A stretch of 64,000 nt of DNA, taken from positions 1 to 64,000 of the forward strand of contig NZ_VIVQ01000003.1 of NCBI RefSeq assembly GCF_007829035.1, given 5' to 3'. This document shows positions 39,519 through 48,302 of this stretch, in pieces. The notes under the pieces were generated by a model. The model worked only from the letters and a program-made list of their open reading frames with translations, was not told where the DNA came from and made no database searches. How positions within the stretch are numbered: position 1 is the stretch's first letter; each line of letters begins with the position of its first letter. The position numbers and the translations under genes are program-made. The stretch comes from Rudaeicoccus suwonensis. Lineage in GTDB: Bacteria > Actinomycetota > Actinomycetes > Actinomycetales > Dermatophilaceae.

Positions 39519-41929
39519 CCGTGGCGGGATCAGAGTCACAGAATCGACGGCATCGAGCGCAGGCGCTGGACAGCGCTTTCGCGGGGCGCGCCGATGGTCC
39601 ACCTGCTGTCGACCGGCACCTGATGGCATTGGTCGGGTCGATCAGTCCCGCCGGTGCGCAGCAGTTGATCTGGCACAGCGACGTCGTTCGTCACTGGCCG
39701 CAGGTCCTCGGGATCATGAACGGCGACGCTCACAATGGCGCGGTTGCCGCAGCAGCATCGACAGTGGCTGCACCTACTCCCACGCCTGTCACACCGCCAC
39801 CGGCATCACCGGCATCACCGGCATCAAGCGTACCGGCACCTGCAGCGCCGCCGCCGGCGGAAAACGGAACCGCGCAGACACCAGCACCATCGGCACCGAT
39901 CGACAAACAGCCGTCACCTTCATCAGTCGTGCCGTCTGCGGCCGACTTCCCAGTCACTGCCGCGACGTCTGCCCCGACCGATGCCGCGGAACGTGAGCAG
40001 AGGCTGCGGGATTGGCGGGATGACCGCCTCCAGCGCGACCCGAAGGTGAGCGCGCTGAGCGACTGGGACATTCGCCGGTTGGCGGAGTCCGGCGCCTTCA
40101 CCGCGGACGAGATTCGCGCCGAATCCGCACGGCTGAATGCTGCGGCCCTCGTCCGTGACCATGCGGACGACATCGCTGCGGCCCTGGCAGCGCGCGATGC
40201 GGCACATTCTTCCGATGTCGTGTCCTCCCAGGTGATTTCGCCCGAAACCGCCGCGACGGCATCCGACCGCGACACCGGCCCCTGGCTGCCCACCGGCAGC
40301 TTCGTGCCGCACCAGTTCAATTCACCGCTCGACCCGAGAGCGGTGCTTCCCGGCATACAGATCGATGACGAAGACGGCGCCCTTCGACTGCAGTGGCGTC
40401 CGGCGGAGCACCTGCCGGGCACAGTGATCTACCGAGTGATCGAGGACACGCGTGAGTGGCCGCGCGGAACGCCGGATGACGCTCACACCTTGGGCGTCAC
40501 CAGCGCGACGGACATCACCACCACACGCATCCGGCCTCAGGGGGCCGTGACCTACCTCGCGGTCTGGGCGTATACCGGCGCCGACGAGGCAGCTGCCAGG
40601 GCCGCCGAGGGCGAAGTGATCGCGCAGGGCGAGATCATCTGGCCGGCGACGGGGGTCAGCCTCGTCGTGACCGATCGTGACACGGTTGTCGGCCGCGTGG
40701 AGGCTCCGCCCGGAGTTCGGTTGGTGGTGCAGCGTTTTCAGGCCGATGAACCAGTCCACAACGACCCGTCTCGTGCGCTGACCAGCGCGGTCGTCGAGTC
40801 ATCCGGTTTCCATGACCGTTCGCCGAAACTCGCGGTCGACCTCACGTATGCCGTATTCGTGGAGGCGGTGCTGCCGGACGGGCAGACACGCGTGTCCGAC
40901 CGCTATGTCAGCGCCGATACCAGGGTGGATCCGGCGCCGGTCTGGATCGAACTCGACGTGAGAGAAAGCGCGACAGCTCCTGGCGCCTGGGACGTCCACT
41001 GGGCCGATCCGGGCTTCGGCAGCGTCGAGGTCTATCTGTCGGATGAGCCGTTGCCGCCGGGTCTGTCTGACGGGCCGCGGAGCCGGAGCACTCTTGAGCG
41101 CAGCCGCCTGCTGCCGGAACACCGGTTGCCGAACTACATCGCGCGCACACAGGACGGTTGCCTGCTGCAGGAGTGCTACCTCAAACCCGACTGGACCCGT
41201 AGCTACTTCACCGTGGTTCACGTCGTGTCCGACGAACAGGTCCAGGTGGGCGCAACGGTCGGCAAGGTGATGCCGGCTGCGCCTCGCGACGTTCGACTTG
41301 TCGAGCGAGTCGACAGCAAGATCCTCACATTCGACTGGCCGAGGGGTGTCTCGCTCGTAGAGGTGCACCAGGGTCTGATCGGCCATCCGCCCGTCAGTTT
41401 CGATGACGCCCGCGACCTGATCGGCACGATGGACTCCGTCCAGAACTACCTGCGGCGGGGTGGTCTGCAGATCACCAGACCTCTGCCGGCCATCGGCTGC
41501 GCTCTGCACGTCGTCGGTGTGATCTACGAGCAGGGGCAGGCCGTCCGTTCAGCGCCGACGACGATCGAATACCCCGGACTGTGTCGCGTGCAGTACCGGA
41601 TCGTCGCAGGTAGAGCAGACGGGGTTGTCCCGTCCGAACAGTTCCCCGCGGACCAGGCGCGCTTCGAGATTTTTGCTGACAACGACCTGCAGGAACTGGC
41701 ACTGTGCGCGGTGGCCAACCCCAACCGTCTGCCGCTCCATCCCGGTGACGGGACGCATCTTGCCGACGCCGTCATCGCCGTCGCGGCCAAGACAGAGGTC
41801 GTGCCCTTCGTCCTGTCGTTGAAGCAATCGTCGGCGCACGTGCGGGTCTTTGTGAGCGACCGCGCTCTGGCCGGCAAGGTCGCTCTGCTCGACCCGCCGC
41901 TCCCGTCGATGTGGGTGCCGGTCGTATGA
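39515..41929 (+). CDS. Beta-rich scaffold protein of the island operon
   Basis: 804 residues from a GTG overlapping the previous stop. N-terminal ~65-residue helical domain, a Pro/Ala/Thr-rich linker (~75-155), a helical segment with R-E-Q-R-L-R-D-W-R-D, then from ~275 several beta-rich modules of ~90 residues that look like fibronectin type III or related sandwich folds (for example A-L-R-L-Q-W-R-P and V-T-Y-L-A-V-W-A-Y-T). No signal peptide or membrane helix, so it is probably cytosolic. Function unknown; context suggests a scaffold between the GTPases and GAP1-like protein. Confidence 0.65.
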   Translation: MTVAGSESQNRRHRAQALDSAFAGRADGPPAVDRHLMALVGSISPAGAQQLIWHSDVVRHWPQVLGIMNGDAHNGAVAAAASTVAAPTPTPVTPPPASPASPASSVPAPAAPPPAENGTAQTPAPSAPIDKQPSPSSVVPSAADFPVTAATSAPTDAAEREQRLRDWRDDRLQRDPKVSALSDWDIRRLAESGAFTADEIRAESARLNAAALVRDHADDIAAALAARDAAHSSDVVSSQVISPETAATASDRDTGPWLPTGSFVPHQFNSPLDPRAVLPGIQIDDEDGALRLQWRPAEHLPGTVIYRVIEDTREWPRGTPDDAHTLGVTSATDITTTRIRPQGAVTYLAVWAYTGADEAAARAAEGEVIAQGEIIWPATGVSLVVTDRDTVVGRVEAPPGVRLVVQRFQADEPVHNDPSRALTSAVVESSGFHDRSPKLAVDLTYAVFVEAVLPDGQTRVSDRYVSADTRVDPAPVWIELDVRESATAPGAWDVHWADPGFGSVEVYLSDEPLPPGLSDGPRSRSTLERSRLLPEHRLPNYIARTQDGCLLQECYLKPDWTRSYFTVVHVVSDEQVQVGATVGKVMPAAPRDVRLVERVDSKILTFDWPRGVSLVEVHQGLIGHPPVSFDDARDLIGTMDSVQNYLRRGGLQITRPLPAIGCALHVVGVIYEQGQAVRSAPTTIEYPGLCRVQYRIVAGRADGVVPSEQFPADQARFEIFADNDLQELALCAVANPNRLPLHPGDGTHLADAVIAVAAKTEVVPFVLSLKQSSAHVRVFVSDRALAGKVALLDPPLPSMWVPVV

Positions 41930-43806
41930 CGATGCACCAGTTGACGTACGCCATCGTCGACCGCCCCGGCCGGGCCGGCGCCGGTGGCTGGGGTGTCGTC
42001 GCTACGACACCCGGTGTGCCGCACGACGTGGAGCAGTCGTTGATCGACGGCCGCTGCGTCGCGCTCCCGTCATACGTGAGTCAGTTCATGAGTGACGCCG
42101 AGTTGGCAGCACGGCCAGTGCGATTTCGCGTCGTGCCGTGGTTCGAGGGGTTGATGATGTGGCACGCCGTCGAGGCGGGAACCGACGCGACGAACCGGCC
42201 CGGGAATGTGTTCACGCACGCGGCTGCGGTTCTGCCTGCGGGTTCGGCGAGGCCGTTGGACTGGGCATTCTCGACCGACTGGTTGCGCCCCTTCGGAGCA
42301 CGCGATGTGGCCCTCGCCGAATTGCCTGCGGCCATCTCGTTGCCGCCGCTGCAACTGCCGTTCCTGGCATGGCTGCACTCGGCCGGCGGGCCGGACGCGG
42401 CTCAGGTCGGCCAGGTGGTGGGTCAGTCGATGGCCGCGATCACCAACGGCATGCGGGTCGCGCTCGTCGTGCCCGACAGCCAGACCGCGACCGGTTGGCT
42501 CGATCTGCTGGCCTGGCTGCTTCCGGCGGAAGCCGCGCGACACCTGCGATGGTCGACGGCAGAGGACCCGGCGAGTCTGCCGACCGTTGCCGAATCGGGC
42601 TACGACGTGGTGTCCGTGACCAGGGCCGATCATGTCCGGGTCCTGGCACCCGACTGGTTCGTGACCGTCGAAACCCAACCTGCCTCGGAGTCTGGACATC
42701 CGTCGTGGCAGCAGGGGTTGGCGGAGGAGATCAGCGAGTGGTCGGCAACCGCCGACGAGCTGTTGGCCATGGATCCGGCACCGCTTCGCGAGTTGTTCGA
42801 CCGCCGCGACGGGGCGGCGATGCGTTTCTGGCCCGACGACGTCCGTGGCCAGTCGCGCAACGCCCTGCACCTGCTGCGCGGCGACGTGACAGCGCACGAC
42901 GCGGATCCGCAGCCGACCGCCAGTGGCGATCACGGTGTCATCGCTTTCACGCCGAAGCAGCCGCGAAGCATCAGGATGCCGGAGCCGGATGCGGTGTCGG
43001 CGCCGATCGTGACCGAGCCACCTGCGGCCGGATGGAATCTCACCTCGCAGCCGGTCCAGATGGAGGCCGATCGCGACAGCGCCCCGGCAATCCCGGCCAT
43101 ACCGACTGCGGCATACGACATGTCCATCTCCGAAGCATCGGTGCGCGCGGCGGTGCCCAGCCCGGCGCCGTCGCAGGCCGAACCTGACCTGCTCGACACG
43201 TGTCAGTTCCCCACACCGACGTCCGCGATCCGGGCTGCGCAGATGTTGAGCGACAACTCCCTCCGGTATGCCGAGCTGGCCGGCTCGGTCCTCGACGGTC
43301 ACGACCTGTCGGAGCACTCACCCTGGGCACAACTCGCGTTGTTGCACCTGCTCGCGCAGGACCACAGGGTGCAATGTTCACCCGACTGGGTTGCGCCGCT
43401 GGTCGCTCAGTCGACCATGAGCCCGATCTTCGAACGCCTGCAGGCGCCCTTGCTGGTGCTGGCGGCACGAGCCGAGACAGAGGGGTCACCGCTGACGGTA
43501 GACGCGGACTGTCATGCGCCGTTGCGGCAGTTCGTCGCCGAATTGTTCGTGGCCGACCTGGTGCCGTTCGCCTTTATCTTCAGCCGTCTCGCCGGGCACC
43601 TGGACGAGACCTGCGACCGGACGAAGTCGTGTGATGAGACCGAGCGGCTGCTCCGGGCCAGATGTCTGCGGCCGGTCGAAGAATCCGTCTGGTCGATGCA
43701 ATGCGTCGGCGGACCCTCACTGGCCGAAGCCACACTCGGGCTCCTGCAGGAGCTGCACCCACCGACCATCGTTGCGCAACCACCCAGGAGGCTGCCGTGC
43801 CCGTGA
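41926..43806 (+). CDS. GTPase-associated protein 1-like (GAP1-N2 type)
   Basis: 626 residues from ATG 41926, overlapping the preceding stop as ATGA. The N-terminus Q-L-T-Y-A-I-V-D-R-P followed by G-A-G-G-W-G-V-V-A-T-T-P-G resembles the GAP1-N2 domain, defined in proteins encoded beside double-GTPase genes in proposed bacterial conflict systems. A helical middle domain with V-F-T-H-A-A-A-V-L-P fits GAP1-M. A Pro/Ala linker (~330-415) precedes a C-terminal helical domain of ~200 residues. Likely role: partner or regulator of the zinc-ribbon GTPase two genes downstream. Family assignment is from memory of the motifs and needs an HMM check. Confidence 0.7.
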   Translation: MTMHQLTYAIVDRPGRAGAGGWGVVATTPGVPHDVEQSLIDGRCVALPSYVSQFMSDAELAARPVRFRVVPWFEGLMMWHAVEAGTDATNRPGNVFTHAAAVLPAGSARPLDWAFSTDWLRPFGARDVALAELPAAISLPPLQLPFLAWLHSAGGPDAAQVGQVVGQSMAAITNGMRVALVVPDSQTATGWLDLLAWLLPAEAARHLRWSTAEDPASLPTVAESGYDVVSVTRADHVRVLAPDWFVTVETQPASESGHPSWQQGLAEEISEWSATADELLAMDPAPLRELFDRRDGAAMRFWPDDVRGQSRNALHLLRGDVTAHDADPQPTASGDHGVIAFTPKQPRSIRMPEPDAVSAPIVTEPPAAGWNLTSQPVQMEADRDSAPAIPAIPTAAYDMSISEASVRAAVPSPAPSQAEPDLLDTCQFPTPTSAIRAAQMLSDNSLRYAELAGSVLDGHDLSEHSPWAQLALLHLLAQDHRVQCSPDWVAPLVAQSTMSPIFERLQAPLLVLAARAETEGSPLTVDADCHAPLRQFVAELFVADLVPFAFIFSRLAGHLDETCDRTKSCDETERLLRARCLRPVEESVWSMQCVGGPSLAEATLGLLQELHPPTIVAQPPRRLPCP

Positions 43807-44858
43807 CCCAACTGACCGACGAGGGCGAGATCGTTCTGCCCGGCGGGCGGGTGAAGCTCGACTTGGTGTCGTCCTTCGATGCCGAGTTGTTGCTCACTCG
43901 TCTCGACGACGGCTCAGTGGTGCAGCCGTTCGCCCGGATATCCGGCGCTTCGATGGTGCTCGACATGACCGCTCTGCCGGCTGACGCCCTGGTTGCCGGC
44001 CTCGGTCTGGTGGCTCGCCCACGCGGCGGCCGCGCCCTGGTCGACGGAGACACGGCAGATCTGACGATCCGGGCGGTGGCCAGCACCGACGACGCGCTTC
44101 GTCGGCAGGCGCGGGCATTCGCGGCCCAGCAGACGATCATGCTCGCGGTCATCGCGCAGGATGACACCCGAGTGGTCCTGCGTGGAGGCAGCGGAGCGCA
44201 GCGGCGGGCCGACCCAATGGAGGCTCGCGGTTGGCACGATGCCGGGCGTCGTGCCTTCTACGGCGTGATCCAGCCGGGAGCTGTCACGCCGTTCCGGTGG
44301 TCGATGGTGATCGACGGATCCGCCTCCATGCTGACGTCCCGGCGGTCGTCGGTGCGACCGCTGTTGGAGACCCTCGTCGCACTGTTCGCAGCCGGTTCAG
44401 GGGGACGTCCTGAGCGAATCCTGGTGACAGGTGCCTCGACCCGGGACGTGTGGCCGTTTCTGGATCAGGACGACGTGTCCTGGGATGAGGTGCTGGGCGA
44501 TGTTCCGGCGCCGTGGGCTCGGCTCAGCGACGCGGTCGGTGCTGTGTCCCAGGATCTGACACCGGCCGATCGGGTCCTGCTCGTCTGCGACGGCGTCCCG
44601 GCCGACGCACTGGACCTCGTGTCGTGGTCGGCGACGGCCGAAGTTCCCCAGCTGAACGTCGTTGCGCTGGGCCGCTCTCACCATGAGATCGACGACACCG
44701 CGCGACCGACGAGCTGGTGGGACGAAGAACTCGCTGCGCTCGAGCCCATCGGATCCTCACCACTGCACCGTCTCGTCTCTGTCGCGGATCCGGCAGCGAT
44801 CGACACGTCGGGAACCCGTCTGGCGGCCAGCCTGTTCGCGGCCCGGGTGGCGGTGTGA
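43797..44858 (+). CDS. Cytosolic vWA-domain protein
   Basis: 353 residues from GTG 43797, with AGGAGG 5 bases upstream; it overlaps the GAP1-like gene by 10 bases. Residues 1-130 form a beta-rich domain starting E-I-V-L-P-G-G-R-V-K-L-D-L. A von Willebrand A domain follows (~165-340) with a MIDAS of the D-x-S-x-S kind in V-I-D-G-S-A-S-M and a second acidic loop V-C-D-G-V-P. No signal peptide. In GTPase/TerD systems such vWA proteins bridge Mg2+-dependent contacts between partners. Stop overlaps the GTPase start as GTGA. Confidence 0.78.
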   Translation: MPVTQLTDEGEIVLPGGRVKLDLVSSFDAELLLTRLDDGSVVQPFARISGASMVLDMTALPADALVAGLGLVARPRGGRALVDGDTADLTIRAVASTDDALRRQARAFAAQQTIMLAVIAQDDTRVVLRGGSGAQRRADPMEARGWHDAGRRAFYGVIQPGAVTPFRWSMVIDGSASMLTSRRSSVRPLLETLVALFAAGSGGRPERILVTGASTRDVWPFLDQDDVSWDEVLGDVPAPWARLSDAVGAVSQDLTPADRVLLVCDGVPADALDLVSWSATAEVPQLNVVALGRSHHEIDDTARPTSWWDEELAALEPIGSSPLHRLVSVADPAAIDTSGTRLAASLFAARVAV

Positions 44859-45889
44859 ACACCCCCTGCCCCTGCCCGTCGTGCTTTCGGCCGGTGACCG
44901 GACCCGGTCGTTGCGACAACTGCGGCCAGGTCGTGCCGGTCGAGTGGCTGACCAGTCTTCGGGTCAGCATCGCGATGACCGGTGCCCGGTCGAGCGGCAA
45001 GTCGGTCACGATTGCCGTGATGATCACGCAGCTGGCTGACTTCCTGGTCGACCAGCACAAGAGTTTTCTGACACCCGTCGGTGACGTCGGACAGTTGAGC
45101 CCCGAGCTGGCGGGTGAGGCGCCGGCCTGGTTCGCCTCCCTGGGGGGTCGCTTCGCCGAAACCTACCTGGCGCCGCTCTATCACCAGCGCGGTCTCATGC
45201 AAGGCACCGCTCGGCTCGAGAGCGGCCAGTTGCAACCCATGATGTGGTCCTTCCGAGTCCAGGATCGACCGTGTTGTCTGGCGCTCATCGACGCCGCGGG
45301 CGAGGACTTCCAGGATCTGCAGCCCTCGGACCCACGGTTCTCCTACCTCGCATATGTCGATCTGGTGGTCTCGCTCATTGATCCGTTGAAAGTGCCGCAG
45401 ATCGCGGCTGTGCTGGCTGGGATGATGAATCTTCCGTCCGGATCCGGGGACGATCTCGCCGTGCTGCACCGGGTGCTGCAGTCCAGGCAGGCCCATCGGG
45501 TCAACGGTGGACCGCCTCAGGCCCTTGCCCTGGTGCTGAGCAAATTCGACGTGCTCCAGCAGTTGAAGGATGTGCAGGCGAGCCCGTTCGACTCGATCAT
45601 GATGCGCCCGGGCGCAGCAATGCGTCGCGATCCGTCGTTGAAGACACCGACATACGACGAGATCGATGGCGCTCTGCTGGACGCCGAGATCCGCGGACTG
45701 CTGGAGCTCATGCATGGCAAGGCTCTGCTCAACGCTGCTGAGGCGAGTCAGATGCCGTTCCAGCTGTATGCGTCCGCGGCCCTCGGTGTCGCTCCGGGCA
45801 CGGACGCTCTCGGTAAGGGCGGAATGAGCCCGTTCCGGGTGCTCGACTTCCTGAAGGCGACGCTGACTCGGCGAGGTGTGTTCCAGTGA
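44855..45889 (+). CDS. Zinc-ribbon P-loop GTPase (double-GTPase-2-like)
   Basis: 344 residues from a GTG overlapping the previous stop; the open frame back to 44717 is shadow. N-terminal zinc ribbon with C-P-S-C and C-D-N-C pairs (residues ~4-22), then a P-loop G-A-R-S-S-G-K-S, switch/Walker B D-A-A-G-E-D-F (G3 D-x-x-G) and L-S-K-F-D-V-L as a G4-like element (N/S-K-x-D). This matches DO-GTPase2 proteins encoded with GAP1. It probably cycles between GTP and GDP to gate assembly of the complex. Stop overlaps the TerD-like gene as GTGA. Confidence 0.75.
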   Translation: MNTPCPCPSCFRPVTGPGRCDNCGQVVPVEWLTSLRVSIAMTGARSSGKSVTIAVMITQLADFLVDQHKSFLTPVGDVGQLSPELAGEAPAWFASLGGRFAETYLAPLYHQRGLMQGTARLESGQLQPMMWSFRVQDRPCCLALIDAAGEDFQDLQPSDPRFSYLAYVDLVVSLIDPLKVPQIAAVLAGMMNLPSGSGDDLAVLHRVLQSRQAHRVNGGPPQALALVLSKFDVLQQLKDVQASPFDSIMMRPGAAMRRDPSLKTPTYDEIDGALLDAEIRGLLELMHGKALLNAAEASQMPFQLYASAALGVAPGTDALGKGGMSPFRVLDFLKATLTRRGVFQ

Positions 45890-46452
45890 CGGTGTCGACG
45901 AAGGGCGCGAACGCGCCGCTCATCGGGGTCGACGGAGCGCCGTCGCGGGTGGTGCTCGTGGGAGTGAACTGGGCCAATGCCCAACTCGACGTCGACCTCT
46001 GCGGGCTGATGTGCGACGAGAACCAGCAGGTGCTCAGCGACGCCCACTTCCTCTTCTGGTCCAATCCGCTGAGTCCGGAGGGTGTGGCCATGTTGCGGAC
46101 CCTTCCGCCCGGCTCGCCCAGTCCGGTCGCGGACCGCGCCCAATTGGTGGTGAACGTCGGTGAGTGCGAGCCACGCGTCGCCAAGATCCTCATCACGATG
46201 TCGACCCAGGTGCCCGGCAAGACGATCGCCGATGCCGGCCGCACCCAGTTCCGGGTGGTCGATCTCGATTCGCCCCAGCCGTCCGATGTGATGACGTACG
46301 TCAACACCGAGGGCTACTCCAGCGAACGATGTGTCATCGCGGTCGAGTTGTACCGACGCGGAGGTGGCTGGAAAGCGCGCATCGTCGACCAGGGGTATGC
46401 CGACGGACTCGCGGCCCTGGCCCGCCATCACAACGTGAGCGTGGAGGACTGA
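45886..46452 (+). CDS. TerD-like protein with altered calcium site
   Basis: 188 residues, last gene of the operon. Shares the TerD beta-sandwich pattern (L-V-G-V-N-W-A-N, L-D-V-D-L-C-G-L-M, D-A-H-F-L-F-W-S-N-P-L-S-P-E-G, and a final V-E-L-Y-R-R-G-G-G-W-K). The calcium loops are poorer than in the TerD at 46493: the G-D-D-E stretch reads V-A-D-R-A-Q and E-C-E-P, so binding is doubtful. It may have kept a structural role in the complex. A convergent terminator follows. Confidence 0.72.
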   Translation: MTVSTKGANAPLIGVDGAPSRVVLVGVNWANAQLDVDLCGLMCDENQQVLSDAHFLFWSNPLSPEGVAMLRTLPPGSPSPVADRAQLVVNVGECEPRVAKILITMSTQVPGKTIADAGRTQFRVVDLDSPQPSDVMTYVNTEGYSSERCVIAVELYRRGGGWKARIVDQGYADGLAALARHHNVSVED

Positions 46453-46456
46453 CGCA

Positions 46457-46483
46457 TCCCGTCGCGATGACGGTGCGACGGGA
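46457..46483. terminator. Bidirectional terminator between the two TerD genes
   Basis: TCCCGTCGC (46457-46465) pairs perfectly with GCGACGGGA (46475-46483) around a 9-base loop between convergent genes. Confidence 0.7.
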
Positions 46484-46492
46484 CGACGACTA

Positions 46493-47071
46493 TTACTGGA
46501 CCTGCAGGCCGTAGGACACCGCGATCTGCGCGAGCCCGCCGCTGGTGCCCTGGCCGACGGCGCTGAAGTTCCACCCGCCGCTGTTCCTCGTGAGTTCGCC
46601 GAACGTGAGAGCGGTCTCCATCGAGTAGTCCTCGCTGAGGTCGAATCGTGCGATCTCGCGATTGGTGGTGCGGTCGACCAGGCGGATGTAGGCATTGGCG
46701 ACCTGGCCGAAGTTCTGACCACGCACGTCCGCGTCGTAGATCGACGCCACGAAGACAACTTTCTCGACGTTCTGGGGCAGTGCCGACAGTTCGACATTGA
46801 TCACTTCGTCGTCCCCGTCTGCGCCGCCGTCGCGAACGTCACCGGTGTGCTGAACTGCTGCTCCGGGGGACTGCAGGTTGCCGTAGAAAACGAACCACTG
46901 GTCGGAGACCACAGTGCCGTTCGCGTCCACCCCCAGTGCGGATGCATCCAGGTCGAATTCGTATCCCGTCGTGGCCCGTGGGTCCCAGCCCAGGCCGGCG
47001 GCCACCGAGGTCAATCCGGGCGCCTCCTTGGTGAGGCTGATGTTGGACCCCTTGCTGAGCGAGATCGACAT
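46493..47071 (-). CDS. TerD family stress protein (canonical)
   Basis: 192 residues, usual TerD length. Conserved start S-I-S-L-S-K-G-S-N-I-S-L-T, then G-L-G-W-D, F-D-L-D-A-S-A-L, the acidic D-G-D-D-E calcium loop and F-V-A-S-I-Y-D-A-D. TerD proteins bind Ca2+ and take part in tellurite, phage and membrane stress responses. AAGGAA precedes the ATG. It is transcribed away from the zinc-ribbon membrane protein gene across a gap holding box O4, so it is probably in the same regulon though outside the main operon. Confidence 0.93.
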   Translation of the reverse strand: MSISLSKGSNISLTKEAPGLTSVAAGLGWDPRATTGYEFDLDASALGVDANGTVVSDQWFVFYGNLQSPGAAVQHTGDVRDGGADGDDEVINVELSALPQNVEKVVFVASIYDADVRGQNFGQVANAYIRLVDRTTNREIARFDLSEDYSMETALTFGELTRNSGGWNFSAVGQGTSGGLAQIAVSYGLQVQ

Positions 47072-47173
47072 ACTCGGTCACATTCCTTTGCAGATCGGGA
47101 TGGCGTTGAGGCGCGGTCGCAGGGTGCGCGCGCCCGGTATCTGCAGGATGAATCCGCGCGCCTAGTGTGACGA

Positions 47174-47191
47174 GTCGGGAGTACTCGGGAC
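47174..47191. promoter_or_regulatory. Palindromic operator box O4 (divergent TerD / zinc-ribbon pair)
   Basis: GTCGG-GAGTACTC-GGGAC: one mismatch in the outer arm but a perfectly palindromic centre. Centred 111 bp from the TerD ATG and 86 bp from the ATG at 47268, it could serve both divergent promoters. Confidence 0.55.
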
Positions 47192-47267
47192 ATGTGTTGC
47201 AGGCTGCCGATGCAGCACGCTAAGTCGACGAACCGGAACGAGCACAGGACCAACGAGGCGAACTGCG

Positions 47268-48218
47268 ATGGCGGAATGTCCCTGGTGCCACCAGGACGTC
47301 AACGGCGAAGACCACCGGTGTGCTGGTCAGGGGACCGGGGCCATCTCGCTGCGCAAACCCACCGCCACGAGTGGGCAGACAGAGGCGTCGAATTCCCGGC
47401 CGATCCGCCTGGTGAAGGAGTCGGCCCCGAATCGCGCACCCGGTGCTTCGTCTCCGGCGCAGCCTCCACGTCCCGCCCGATCGACCTTTTCTGCGGAGCC
47501 GTACGCTCCGACCGGCGCTGCACCGCGTCCCAACGGCTCGAGAAAGTCGCCAACCGCGCTGATGGTGACCGCCGGGGCCGCCGCGGTCGTCATCGTCGCG
47601 GCTGTCGTCGTGGCGGGGATGCATGGATCCTCACGACCGACGGTCGTGGCCGCCCCGGAAACTTCCACCCAGCAGACCGTGACCGTCACCTCGACAGTGC
47701 CACCGCCGACGGATCCGTCATCCGGCCCGTCGCCGAGTGACTCTGACTCGTCGGATCTGTCGACGGCATCCTCGGCGGCCGGTTCCTCTGATTCGGACTC
47801 CGACTCCGCCTCTGACGCGTTGTCGGATGCCGAGGCCCTCGCGCAGCTCCAAAGCGATCGCAGCACCGATCTGGCCGAGATCTCCTTGGACGGCGACTGG
47901 GACGCGCAGGTCGCGAGTCAGTATGTCGGCGTGGTGGACTCCTCGATCCAGCCAGGACCGATGAGCGCGACCGACATCCTCAACTACAGCAACTCATTCG
48001 CGGACAACCCCTCCTACGGTTCGCTCGTGCGCGTCGTGGCTCAGAACGACTTCGGCCAGATCTCGTCCGACCCGCGACAGGTCTGGATCACTCTCGTCGA
48101 CCTTCAAGCCACGACAGAGTCGGCCGTGCAGTCATGGTGCGAGGCGAATTTTCCGCAACGTGGGACCGCGCTCGAGGAGAAGTGCGTGCCGCGGCAGATG
48201 CTTCCGCCATACCAGTGA
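47268..48218 (+). CDS. Zinc-ribbon single-pass membrane protein
   Basis: 316 residues. N-terminal cytoplasmic ribbon with C-P-W-C and a later H-R-C, Pro/Ala/Arg linker, one membrane helix (~99-120, A-L-M-V-T-A-G-A-A-A), a long Ser/Thr/Asp-rich outside spacer (~130-195) and an outside domain of ~115 residues with two cysteines near the end. No ribosome binding site is obvious. The topology (small zinc ribbon inside, sensor-like domain outside) resembles regulatory membrane proteins of actinobacteria. Box O4 lies upstream. Confidence 0.7.
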   Translation: MAECPWCHQDVNGEDHRCAGQGTGAISLRKPTATSGQTEASNSRPIRLVKESAPNRAPGASSPAQPPRPARSTFSAEPYAPTGAAPRPNGSRKSPTALMVTAGAAAVVIVAAVVVAGMHGSSRPTVVAAPETSTQQTVTVTSTVPPPTDPSSGPSPSDSDSSDLSTASSAAGSSDSDSDSASDALSDAEALAQLQSDRSTDLAEISLDGDWDAQVASQYVGVVDSSIQPGPMSATDILNYSNSFADNPSYGSLVRVVAQNDFGQISSDPRQVWITLVDLQATTESAVQSWCEANFPQRGTALEEKCVPRQMLPPYQ

Positions 48219-48248
48219 CCTCGCTGTTCGCATGCCGTTGTGTGGTTT

Positions 48249-48266
48249 GTCCCTGAAGTTCGGGAC
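48249..48266. promoter_or_regulatory. Palindromic operator box O5 (before second response regulator)
   Basis: GTCCC-TGAAGTTC-GGGAC, centred 45.5 bp before ATG 48303, within 1 bp of the geometry at the first regulator. Confidence 0.6.
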
Positions 48267-48302
48267 ATGCACTCACCTGATGGATCTGTGATCGTGGCGG
48301 CC

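Noticed and set aside
46457-46483. Sixth GTCCC-N8-GGGAC box
   Set aside because: TCCCGTCGC...GCGACGGGA has different spacing and arms and lies between convergent 3' ends; it is a terminator.
48240-48302. Upstream start for the second response regulator
   Set aside because: It would run through the operator box, and the extra residues do not align with the paralogue.
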